Shown piece by piece: positions 15,193-21,464 of a DNA stretch of 32,743 nt (its first letter is position 1; every line of letters starts with the position of its first letter). The DNA lies in the NCBI GenBank assembly GCA_910588825.1, contig CAJURF010000038.1, forward strand, positions 1 through 32,743, read 5' to 3'. Made by a program: the position numbers and the translations under genes. The stretch comes from an uncultured Lachnospiraceae bacterium (GTDB taxonomy: Bacteria; Bacillota; Clostridia; Lachnospirales; Lachnospiraceae). The notes under the pieces were generated by a model, which had not been told where the DNA came from, did not search any database, and saw only the letters and a program-made list of their open reading frames with translations.

Positions 15193-16376
15193 TATCAGAA
15201 AAAATGAGACCATTGGTTCAGAATAATTCCGCCATCCGGGAGATGTTCGAAGAGGGTGGCAGACTGAAGGCAAAATACGGCGCTGATAAAGTGTTTGATT
15301 TCAGCCTGGGAAATCCCAATGTACCTGCACCAAAGCAGGTGAAAGAGGCTGTGATAGACTTGATTACCAACGAGGACCCGGTGGTTCTTCATGGATATAT
15401 GAGCAATGCAGGGTTTGAGGATGTGCGCAAGTCCATCGCAGAGTCTTTGAACAGAAGGTTTGGAACCAGCTTTCAGGCGAAGAATCTGATTATGACAGTG
15501 GGGGCCGCCAGCGGTCTGAACGTGATTTTGAAAACTGTGGTAAATCCTGGGGAGGAAGTGATTGTATTTGCCCCGTATTTCCTGGAGTATGGTTCTTATG
15601 TGAGAAATTATGATGGTAAATTGGTGGAGGTATCCCCAGATACGTCCACGTTCCAGCCCAATCTGGAGGAATTTGAGAAAAAGATTACGGCAAAAACCAG
15701 AGCGGTGATTGTAAATACCCCCCACAATCCCACTGGTGTGGTTTACTCAGAGGAAACCATCAAGAAAATGGCTGCGATCCTGGAAGCCAAGCAGAAAGAA
15801 TTCCAGTCAGTGATCTATCTGATTTCCGATGAGCCGTACCGGGAACTGGCTTATGATGGCGTGGAGGTTCCTTATCTGACCAAATATTATGATAATACAG
15901 TGGTTGGGTATTCTTACAGTAAATCTTTGTCACTGCCCGGAGAACGGATCGGGTATCTGGTGATTCCCGATGAGGTGGATGGCAGTGAGGAAGTGATTAC
16001 AGCGGCATCCATTGCCAACCGTATCAATGGGTCTGTGAATGCGCCTTCTCTGATTCAAAAAGTGGTGGGACGCTGCGTGGATGCTAAGGTGAATCTGGAT
16101 TATTATGACCGGAACAGGACTACTTTGTATGAAGGTCTGAAGGAATGCGGACTGGAATGTATTAAGCCCCAGGGAGCTTTTTATTTATTCGTAAAATCTC
16201 CGGTGGAGGATGAAAAGGCATTCTGTCAGGCGGGAAAGAAATATAATATTTTGATGGTACCGGGAAGTTCTTTTGCCTGTCCGGGGTATGTGAGGCTGGC
16301 ATATTGTGTTTCTTATGAGACGATTGTGAATTCTCTGCCTGCTTTTAAGGAATTGATGAAGGAATATAAGGATTAG
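15189..16376 (+). CDS. PLP-dependent class I/II aminotransferase
   Basis: This 395-residue fold-type I enzyme should move the amino group of an amino acid to 2-oxoglutarate or pyruvate. The PLP-binding lysine is K245 in SYSKSLSLPGERIGYL. Other landmarks are NPNVPAP near 37, VGAASGLNVILKTV near 100, NTPHNPTGVVYSEE near 175-190 and ISDEPYREL near 213. It starts with ATG overlapping the TGA of the transporter gene (ATGA), a sign of coupled translation. Sequence alone supports 'aspartate/aromatic-type aminotransferase'. The operon with iorAB and an NSS transporter makes an aromatic amino-acid aminotransferase feeding indolepyruvate or phenylpyruvate to IOR the best inference. A terminator follows 20 bases after the stop codon. 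Confidence 0.92.
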   Translation: MISEKMRPLVQNNSAIREMFEEGGRLKAKYGADKVFDFSLGNPNVPAPKQVKEAVIDLITNEDPVVLHGYMSNAGFEDVRKSIAESLNRRFGTSFQAKNLIMTVGAASGLNVILKTVVNPGEEVIVFAPYFLEYGSYVRNYDGKLVEVSPDTSTFQPNLEEFEKKITAKTRAVIVNTPHNPTGVVYSEETIKKMAAILEAKQKEFQSVIYLISDEPYRELAYDGVEVPYLTKYYDNTVVGYSYSKSLSLPGERIGYLVIPDEVDGSEEVITAASIANRINGSVNAPSLIQKVVGRCVDAKVNLDYYDRNRTTLYEGLKECGLECIKPQGAFYLFVKSPVEDEKAFCQAGKKYNILMVPGSSFACPGYVRLAYCVSYETIVNSLPAFKELMKEYKD

Positions 16377-16390
16377 AGCGCGTTTGAAAA
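16372..16390 (+). repeat. Dispersed 19-bp repeat, copy 1
   Basis: ATTAGAGCGCGTTTGAAAA matches ATTAAAGCGTGTTTGAAAA at 20280-20298 in 17 of 19 positions. This copy overlaps the aminotransferase stop codon, directly before a terminator. Confidence 0.4.
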
Positions 16391-16396
16391 GTCCAG

Positions 16397-16436
16397 AAAA
16401 CTCTCTGTTGTAAAACATCTTACAGCAGAGAGTTTT
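16397..16436. terminator. Terminator of the ior operon, possibly bidirectional
   Basis: AAAACTCTCTGTTGTAA (16397-16413) pairs with TTACAGCAGAGAGTTTT (16420-16436) with a single G-U pair over a six-base loop, ending in five T's. The A's on the 5' side would give a T tract on the minus strand too, so it can also serve the converging gene that ends at 16523. Confidence 0.85.
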
Positions 16437-16522
16437 TCAACTAATAAGCCGGTCAATATCCTCTGTTTTAAGGGAAAACTGACTGTCAATATTATTTTTG
16501 TGATTTTATTTTTTATGAGAAC

Positions 16523-17503
16523 TTATAAGAAATTGTTTAGTTCCTCCTCTGTAAGACTATACTGTTTTATAAGTATCGATTTTATTTCGGAATCTGAATG
16601 TTTTAGATCACGAAGTGCTTCTATTATCCCTTGAATCCGGCCTTCTTTCAGACCTTCTTTCAGACCTTCTTTCCGGCCTTCTTTCCGGCCTTCTTTCAGA
16701 CCTTCTCTGCGGCCTTCTTTCAAACCTTCCCTGCGGCCTTCTCTAAGGCCCTCAAGCTGGCTCTCCTTACGTATTTCCTCCATTTTGGGTTCCATAAGCT
16801 CTTTTATCTTGGGTTCCATAATCTCCATCAATGCGTTGCACATATTCTCATCTCCCATCAATTTTTTAATGATCTGTTTATTGGCTTTTACGCTCACTTC
16901 CAAGACGGAATCTGCCATTTCTCTTTCAGCTTTTCCTGTTAATCGGTTTGTATTGGCCAGGAGATTCTCAATGTCTTTCTCATCCAGTTTTCCAGATAAG
17001 GCCCTGAGCCATGTATGCGCCTTTGGGTCTAACTCCCTTGTAACAACAATCTGCGCCGGGAATGGGAAAGGCCCTTTTATGTAATAGATACCCTGATAGG
17101 TATTTGTTATCTGACAGTTATGTTCCCTGAAATACTTGAAAATTCCCTCCGGTTTTGCTTCCCGGACAATGCTTAACGTGATATCATCTGCACGGATTCC
17201 GTCAACAGTGGCTGAGTATGATTTATAAAGGCATGCATAGGCTGTGGTTTTGAAAAAGGAATCTATGTTAAGATGGTCCTCTGGCGATTTGTATTCCAAG
17301 ATATTATGACCTTTGAAAAATATTCCGATTTCATTGGAAATAGGGGCGTCAGTTTCTTTTTTGATGATCAGCAGGTCGATTTCTAAAGGTTTTGTGTTTA
17401 GATTGTATTCCTTTTCAAAAATCAGGTTATCCTTGTATTTATTCAGTTCCAGATGCATAGCGGCTGCGAAGCCTGGATGCCATTGTATCTTTCTATCACT
17501 CAT
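16523..17503 (-). CDS. PD-(D/E)XK nuclease-like (Rpn/YhgA-type) protein with tetrapeptide-repeat tail
   Basis: This 326-residue protein appears to keep a PD-(D/E)XK-type core: an acidic D43 in LEIDLLIIKK, then E70-Y71-K72 in HNILEYKSPED. It is like the Rpn/YhgA-type and 'PD-(D/E)XK nuclease family transposase' proteins common in Lachnospiraceae. Relatives in E. coli promote recombination and cut DNA; activity here is unproven. The C-terminal part carries about ten copies of the tetrapeptide EG(L/R)(R/K) at residues 251-290, encoded by a 12-bp tandem repeat, then a short helical end. Highly charged tails of this kind are typical of the family. On the minus strand AAAGGAG precedes ATG 17503 and a promoter is visible. 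No inverted repeats or target duplication flank it. Confidence 0.72.
   Translation of the reverse strand: MSDRKIQWHPGFAAAMHLELNKYKDNLIFEKEYNLNTKPLEIDLLIIKKETDAPISNEIGIFFKGHNILEYKSPEDHLNIDSFFKTTAYACLYKSYSATVDGIRADDITLSIVREAKPEGIFKYFREHNCQITNTYQGIYYIKGPFPFPAQIVVTRELDPKAHTWLRALSGKLDEKDIENLLANTNRLTGKAEREMADSVLEVSVKANKQIIKKLMGDENMCNALMEIMEPKIKELMEPKMEEIRKESQLEGLREGRREGLKEGRREGLKEGRKEGRKEGLKEGLKEGRIQGIIEALRDLKHSDSEIKSILIKQYSLTEEELNNFL
16634..16753 (-). repeat. 12-bp tandem repeat encoding EG(L/R)(R/K), about ten copies
   Basis: Units such as CTTCTTTCAGAC and CTTCTTTCCGGC (plus strand) follow one another in frame over about 120 bases. Some neighbouring units are identical or differ by one or two bases, so copy number may change by slippage in steps of four residues without breaking the frame. 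Confidence 0.85.
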
Positions 17504-17529
17504 GAAGATAACTCCTTTATTTAAGTAGA

Positions 17530-17557
17530 ATTATAACATATCTGAAAAAATATACAA
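17530..17557 (-). promoter_or_regulatory. Promoter of the PD-(D/E)XK gene
   Basis: On the minus strand TTGTAT (17557-17552) and TATAAT (17535-17530) are 16 bases apart, with the ribosome site AAAGGAG and ATG 17503 just downstream. Confidence 0.6.
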
Positions 17558-17838
17558 CTATGCTTCAGAATATGTTTTTAATATACAAAATTACTTGCTA
17601 TTATGATAAAGATATGAATTAATCATATATATTGAAGTTAGTACGAAAAATAAAATGAAAATATCAGTATATTCTTAATAAACAGCATAGGTATGTCGAT
17701 CTAAATATAGAGAATAATTGCATTATAAATATGTATATTGGCAATAATTTAGGAAAAAGATAAGGTATATGAATATTGGCCGGATAAGCGGAATGAATGA
17801 CCTGGATTGGAGATTGTCTGAGAGGAGACTTTTTTGGA
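17558..17838. other. AT-rich intergenic spacer, no gene seen
   Basis: Divergent spacer between the minus-strand nuclease-like gene and the amidase gene. It is strongly AT-rich to about 17770. I find no frame with a ribosome site, no long hairpin and no clear promoter for the rightward gene. Confidence 0.6.
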
Positions 17839-18357
17839 ATGAAAGTTTTAGTAGTAGTGGATATGCAGAATGATTTTATCGATGGCGCTCTGGGGACAAA
17901 GGAGGCGCAGGCTGTCCTGCCCCGGGTGGTGGAAAAGGTCCGTGGGTTTGAGGGAAAGGTTGTATTTACCCGGGATACCCACGAGAAAGATTATCTTCAG
18001 ACTCAGGAGGGACGCAGGCTTCCGGTGGAGCACTGCATCCGCCAAAGCCGGGGATGGGAAATCCATGACCAGCTGAAACCATTTTGTGAGGATGGGCCTG
18101 TGGATAAAGTGACTTTTGCCAGTGTGGATCTGGGGCAGAAGATGGTGCAGTGGAATCGGGAGGATCGGATTACTTCTATTGAACTGGCAGGGCTGTGCAC
18201 CGATATCTGCGTGATTTCCAATGCTATGCTGTTGAAAGCATTTTTGCCGGAAGTGGAGATTATAGTGGACAGCACATGCTGTGCAGGGGTGGCTCCTGAA
18301 AGCCACGAGAGGGCGTTGGAAGCCATGGAGGTCTGTCAGATCACTGTGCGCAGATAA
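17839..18357 (+). CDS. Nicotinamidase-related cysteine hydrolase (isochorismatase superfamily)
   Basis: A 172-residue cytosolic hydrolase of the isochorismatase superfamily. The catalytic triad reads D8 (VVDMQNDFIDGALG), K90 (DKVTFASVD) and C124 (GLCTDICVISNAML). The segment FTRDTHEKDY with a following histidine in VEHC resembles the metal site of nicotinamidases. Nicotinamidase (PncA), converting nicotinamide to nicotinate for NAD salvage, is the best specific guess; the length is a little short of PncA (about 180-210). ATG 17839 is used because AGAGGAG lies at 17821-17827 and homology starts there; the longer frame from 17797 adds only spacer. The next gene, hydF, is 61 bases downstream on the same strand. 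Confidence 0.86.
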   Translation: MKVLVVVDMQNDFIDGALGTKEAQAVLPRVVEKVRGFEGKVVFTRDTHEKDYLQTQEGRRLPVEHCIRQSRGWEIHDQLKPFCEDGPVDKVTFASVDLGQKMVQWNREDRITSIELAGLCTDICVISNAMLLKAFLPEVEIIVDSTCCAGVAPESHERALEAMEVCQITVRR

Positions 18358-18418
18358 GGAACTGTACGTAAATAACCTATGTCATTTTTTTATACGGTTC
18401 ACAAGAAAGGAACGGCTT

Positions 18419-19621
18419 ATGGGAATGAATCAGACACCTGCTTCGGAGCGGGTACATATCAGTTTTTTTGGAAAACGAAATGCAGGGAAATCCAGCGTGA
18501 TTAATGCAGTGACAGGCCAGAATCTGGCCATTGTGTCTCAGGTGAAGGGAACTACTACAGACCCGGTCTATAAGACGATGGAGCTTCTGCCACTGGGCCC
18601 GGTGATGGTGATTGACACGCCGGGGATTGATGACGAGGGAGAATTGGGGAAGCTCAGGGTGAAGAAAAGCTATCAGGTGCTGAATAAGACGGATGTGGCT
18701 CTGCTGGTGGTAGACGGCACTGTTGGCAGGCAGCCGGAGGATGAGATGCTGATTCAGCGTTTTCAGGATAAATCCATTCCTTATATGGTGGTGTACAATA
18801 AGCTGGATTTGATGGGACAGGAGCCTGCCTGCAAAGAAGATGAAATCTGGGTCAGCGCTGAACAGGAAACGAATATCTGGGAGCTGAAAGAGAAGATTGC
18901 CCGGCTGGGAAAGCAGGAGGAACCGGATAAATATATTGTGAGAGATCTGATGAAGCCGGGGGATTTCTTGGTTCTGGTGGTTCCTATTGATAAAGCGGCC
19001 CCCAAAGGCAGACTGATTCTTCCCCAGCAGCAGACGATTAGGGATATTCTGGACGGAGACGGCTCTGCCATTGTGGTTAAGGAAAATGGTTTGAAAGAGG
19101 CACTGGAGAAACTGGGACAGCCGCCCTGTCTGGTGATTACCGACAGTCAGGTGTTTGACAAGGTGGACGCGGATACGCCCAAAGAGATTATGTTGACTTC
19201 CTTTTCCATTTTGTTTGCCAGGTATAAGGGTGACCTGGCAGAGGCGGTGCGGGGTGTGACAGCTCTGGATTCTCTCAGAGACGGCGATAAAGTTCTGATT
19301 GGGGAGGGATGTACCCATCACCGCCAATGTGATGATATCGGAACTGTGAAAATTCCCAGATGGATACGGGAATATACGGGACATGAGCTTTCTTTTGATT
19401 TTACGGCAGGGACGGAATTTCCTGATGATTTGTCTCCTTACCGGATGATTGTCCACTGCGGAGGGTGTATGTTAAATGCCCGTGAGATGAAGTATCGGGT
19501 GCAGTGTGCGGTAGACCAGGGAATCCCTATTACCAATTATGGGATATTGGTGGCATATCTGCGGGGAATACTAAAGAGGAGTTTGGAGCCGTTTCCAGAG
19601 ATTGGGAGACTGCTGGATTAG
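18419..19621 (+). CDS. hydF: [FeFe]-hydrogenase H-cluster maturation GTPase HydF
   Basis: A 400-residue scaffold protein on which the diiron subcluster of [FeFe] hydrogenase is assembled before transfer to HydA. The N-terminal GTPase domain has the P-loop GKRNAGKS (18-25), the switch element KGTTTDPVYK, the G3 motif DTPGI and the G4-like NKLD. The dimerisation domain follows. The C-terminal cluster domain shows the HydF signature C298-x-H300 and, 45 residues later, H346-C347-x2-C350. All expected ligands are present, so the protein should be functional. ATG 18419 follows AAGAAAGGA; homology begins near residue 10. Partners HydE, HydG and the hydrogenase are not in the window, which is common in Lachnospiraceae where hyd genes are scattered. 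Confidence 0.95.
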   Translation: MGMNQTPASERVHISFFGKRNAGKSSVINAVTGQNLAIVSQVKGTTTDPVYKTMELLPLGPVMVIDTPGIDDEGELGKLRVKKSYQVLNKTDVALLVVDGTVGRQPEDEMLIQRFQDKSIPYMVVYNKLDLMGQEPACKEDEIWVSAEQETNIWELKEKIARLGKQEEPDKYIVRDLMKPGDFLVLVVPIDKAAPKGRLILPQQQTIRDILDGDGSAIVVKENGLKEALEKLGQPPCLVITDSQVFDKVDADTPKEIMLTSFSILFARYKGDLAEAVRGVTALDSLRDGDKVLIGEGCTHHRQCDDIGTVKIPRWIREYTGHELSFDFTAGTEFPDDLSPYRMIVHCGGCMLNAREMKYRVQCAVDQGIPITNYGILVAYLRGILKRSLEPFPEIGRLLD

Positions 19622-19762
19622 ATATTGATAGGCGGCTGAATGAGGCGATACCCTCGATTCGCTGGGACAGACCCTGCGGCGGCAGGCGGCATGGTCGATG
19701 AAGCCAACGCGGCACTGACGGAAATAGCGGGTGCTTAGAGTTTATTTGAAAGGAAAGGGATT

Positions 19763-20128
19763 ATGATGGCTGGATTTCTTATTTCTTTTATTATTTATGT
19801 TTGTGCGGCGGCTGTTATGTTTTGCATTGGTATGGTGCAGCTGACGAGTAAAAAGCCAGTTGGATTTTATTCGGGAGAGAAGCCTCCCAGTGAGGCGGAT
19901 TTAACCGATGTGAAAGCGTGGAACAAAAAACATGGAGCGATGTGGGTGGTTTATGGAGGAATTATTCTTCTCTCTTACGGAGCAGGGGCAGTTGTTGGAG
20001 ATACAGTCTGGTGTATCGTTCCTATGTGTGGTGGAGTAGTGGTTCCGATTATTTTTATGATTGGGTATCATCATCGGCTGAGGGAGAGGTATTATAGGAA
20101 TTACAGTTCACTGGGAGTGGAAAAGTGA
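19763..20128 (+). CDS. Small membrane protein of unknown function
   Basis: A 121-residue protein with three hydrophobic segments, at about 4-25, 58-77 and 80-100. Between the first and second is a polar stretch with TSKKPVGFYSGEKPPSEADL and the well-spaced DVKAWNKKHGAMW, which looks like a conserved family motif. I recall similar small proteins in Lachnospiraceae but no function. The C-terminal tail is basic and Tyr/Arg-rich and would face the cytoplasm if the N-terminus is outside. GGAAAGGGA lies just upstream of ATG 19763; ATG 19766 is an equal alternative. The gene is 141 bases after hydF and ends before a terminator. Confidence 0.78.
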   Translation: MMAGFLISFIIYVCAAAVMFCIGMVQLTSKKPVGFYSGEKPPSEADLTDVKAWNKKHGAMWVVYGGIILLSYGAGAVVGDTVWCIVPMCGGVVVPIIFMIGYHHRLRERYYRNYSSLGVEK

Positions 20129-20200
20129 TGGTACTGGACATCTGCCATATAACACATACGTCATAGGATGCCATTTTTTGGGATATTTGCAAAGCCCATG

Positions 20201-20246
20201 AACAGCCGTTGTTGGAGTGACAGGCTCCTGCAGCGGCTGTTTTTTA
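20201..20246 (+). terminator. Rho-independent terminator after the small membrane protein gene
   Basis: AACAGCCGTTGTTGGAG (20201-20217) pairs with CTCCTGCAGCGGCTGTT (20225-20241) with one T-T mismatch and G-U pairs, over a seven-base loop, followed by a run of T's to 20246. Confidence 0.85.
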
Positions 20247-20279
20247 ATACGATATTTTCTTTTCATATGATAAGGCATA

Positions 20280-20298
20280 ATTAAAGCGTGTTTGAAAA
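20280..20298 (+). repeat. Dispersed 19-bp repeat, copy 2
   Basis: ATTAAAGCGTGTTTGAAAA, 17 of 19 bases identical to 16372-16390. This copy lies in an AT-rich spacer 34 bases after a terminator. It falls within the loop of a 12-bp inverted repeat, ATATTTTCTTTT (20252-20263) with AAAAGAAAATAT (20330-20341). Confidence 0.4.
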
Positions 20299-20530
20299 TT
20301 CATTCATACATTCAGTGAATTCCATATCAAAAAGAAAATATAAGGATTAAGGGAAAAATAGCAATAAGAATAAGAATTACTTTACATTTTTTAGTATTAT
20401 TGGTAATATATGTATAAGATTATAATCAAATCTATCTATTCAATATTATTTTTCACAGAAAAAGTCTTTAAATGTTCTCAAAAAATGAAAAAATTTATAT
20501 ATAAGGTAAAAGAGAGAATATGTCCTTTTA

Positions 20531-20621
20531 TTGCCATAATATAAGCTGTAAGACATTATCGACTGTAAAAGATAGGTGCTTTTTGGGGAAAATTGAAAAG
20601 AATTGGTTATAACGATAGTAT
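20531..20621 (+). promoter_or_regulatory. Candidate promoters of the surface-protein gene
   Basis: Two possible promoters stand in the 420-base spacer: TTGCCA (20531-20536) with CATTAT (20554-20559), and TTGAAA (20593-20598) with TAGTAT (20616-20621), both with 17-base spacing. The second would give a leader of about 40 bases. The rest of the spacer is AT-rich with no gene. Confidence 0.35.
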
Positions 20622-20667
20622 TTCCGTCAGGGTATTGCTTATAAAAAGGAGGGAAAGAGAATTACTG

Positions 20668-21441
20668 ATGAAAAGAGGGAAGAAAAATAAGACAGCCAAG
20701 GTGATCAGCCTGATAATGACGGCTATGATGCTGATTACATCAAACAGTATTGTGATGGCGTCACAGATTACGTGGCAAGAGGAAAAAAATGAAAGTATTC
20801 CTGGAGAGCTGAACGTGGAAAGCCAGAATTCATCTCCGGTTCCGGAGCTTTTGGGGCGGGTGGAAGAGAATCTGGAATCAGTAGGAGATATTACACAGGG
20901 TGATATCATTAGGGAAGAAACTGTACAGGAAGTAAATGAAGCTGAAGGAAACAAAGCAGAGGCGGCAGAGCCAGCTGAGAGCCTGGAGACACAGCCGCAG
21001 GCGGTAGAAATCGAGACAGAAAATGTTTTTACATATACTAAAAATGATTCAGACCAGACGGCAGTTATAACGGGATATAATGGGGACAAGTCCATAACTT
21101 CTCTTACCATACCAGGAGAAATAGAAGGATGTGCAGTGATAGAGATTGGATACGAAGCCTTTCGTTCTTACAGCGCTCTGGAAACGGTAAATTTCCCTCA
21201 AAGTCTGGTTGAAATAGGTGACAGGGCCTTTAGTGGATGCAGCGCTTTGGCAGGGATTGTTCTCAATGAAGGATTGCAGGAGCTGGGAAGCAATGCGTTC
21301 CAGAACTGTTCTGAACTGACAGAAATACGCATTCCGTCAAGCCTGACAGCAGTTGGGTATTCAGGGGCGTTCGGGGGCTGTAACAAACTGGAAAAAGTAA
21401 CCTTTGCCTATGGGATGGAAAAGACACCAGAAAAAGTCTGA
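20668..21441 (+). CDS. N-terminal part of a BspA-like leucine-rich-repeat surface protein (frameshifted)
   Basis: A 257-residue fragment of a larger secreted protein. A signal peptide (basic start MKRGKKNKTAK, then a hydrophobic core ending VMASQ) is followed by a low-complexity acidic stretch rich in Glu, Ala and Thr, to about residue 115. From about 118, LRR_5/BspA-type repeats are clear: SITSLTIPGEIEGCAVIEIG, ALETVNFPQSLVEIGDRAFS, and SGCSALAGIVLNEGLQELG. The frame stops at TGA 21439 just after a run of five A's (21431-21435). The downstream frame reads through the same point and continues the protein. AAAAGGAGGG lies at 20644-20653, about 14 bases before ATG 20668, which is somewhat far; the frame before 20668 has no better start. 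The intact gene probably reached 25337. Confidence 0.75.
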   Translation: MKRGKKNKTAKVISLIMTAMMLITSNSIVMASQITWQEEKNESIPGELNVESQNSSPVPELLGRVEENLESVGDITQGDIIREETVQEVNEAEGNKAEAAEPAESLETQPQAVEIETENVFTYTKNDSDQTAVITGYNGDKSITSLTIPGEIEGCAVIEIGYEAFRSYSALETVNFPQSLVEIGDRAFSGCSALAGIVLNEGLQELGSNAFQNCSELTEIRIPSSLTAVGYSGAFGGCNKLEKVTFAYGMEKTPEKV

Positions 21442-21464
21442 AGCTGGCACAGGAGGCAGTTTCT

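Noticed and set aside
703..16376. A joint tryptophan pathway linking the kynurenine formamidase-like gene with the ior operon
   Set aside because: The two lie 10 kb apart with unrelated genes and terminators between them, and no tryptophan dioxygenase or kynureninase is present.
16634..16753. CRISPR array
   Set aside because: The repeat unit is 12 bp without spacers and is in frame within a coding gene.
18377..19456. 359-codon open frame antisense to hydF
   Set aside because: Shadow frame rich in His, Arg and Gln, typical of the reverse of a real gene; hydF is certain on the other strand.
20593..20667. Earlier TTG start for the surface protein
   Set aside because: It would put 25 non-signal residues before a textbook signal peptide and itself overlaps a possible promoter.
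21430..21438. Programmed -1 frameshift site in the surface-protein gene
   Set aside because: The A-run is read as GAA AAA, not in the X-XXY-YYZ phase of a canonical slippery heptamer, and no strong downstream structure was seen; a plain indel is simpler.
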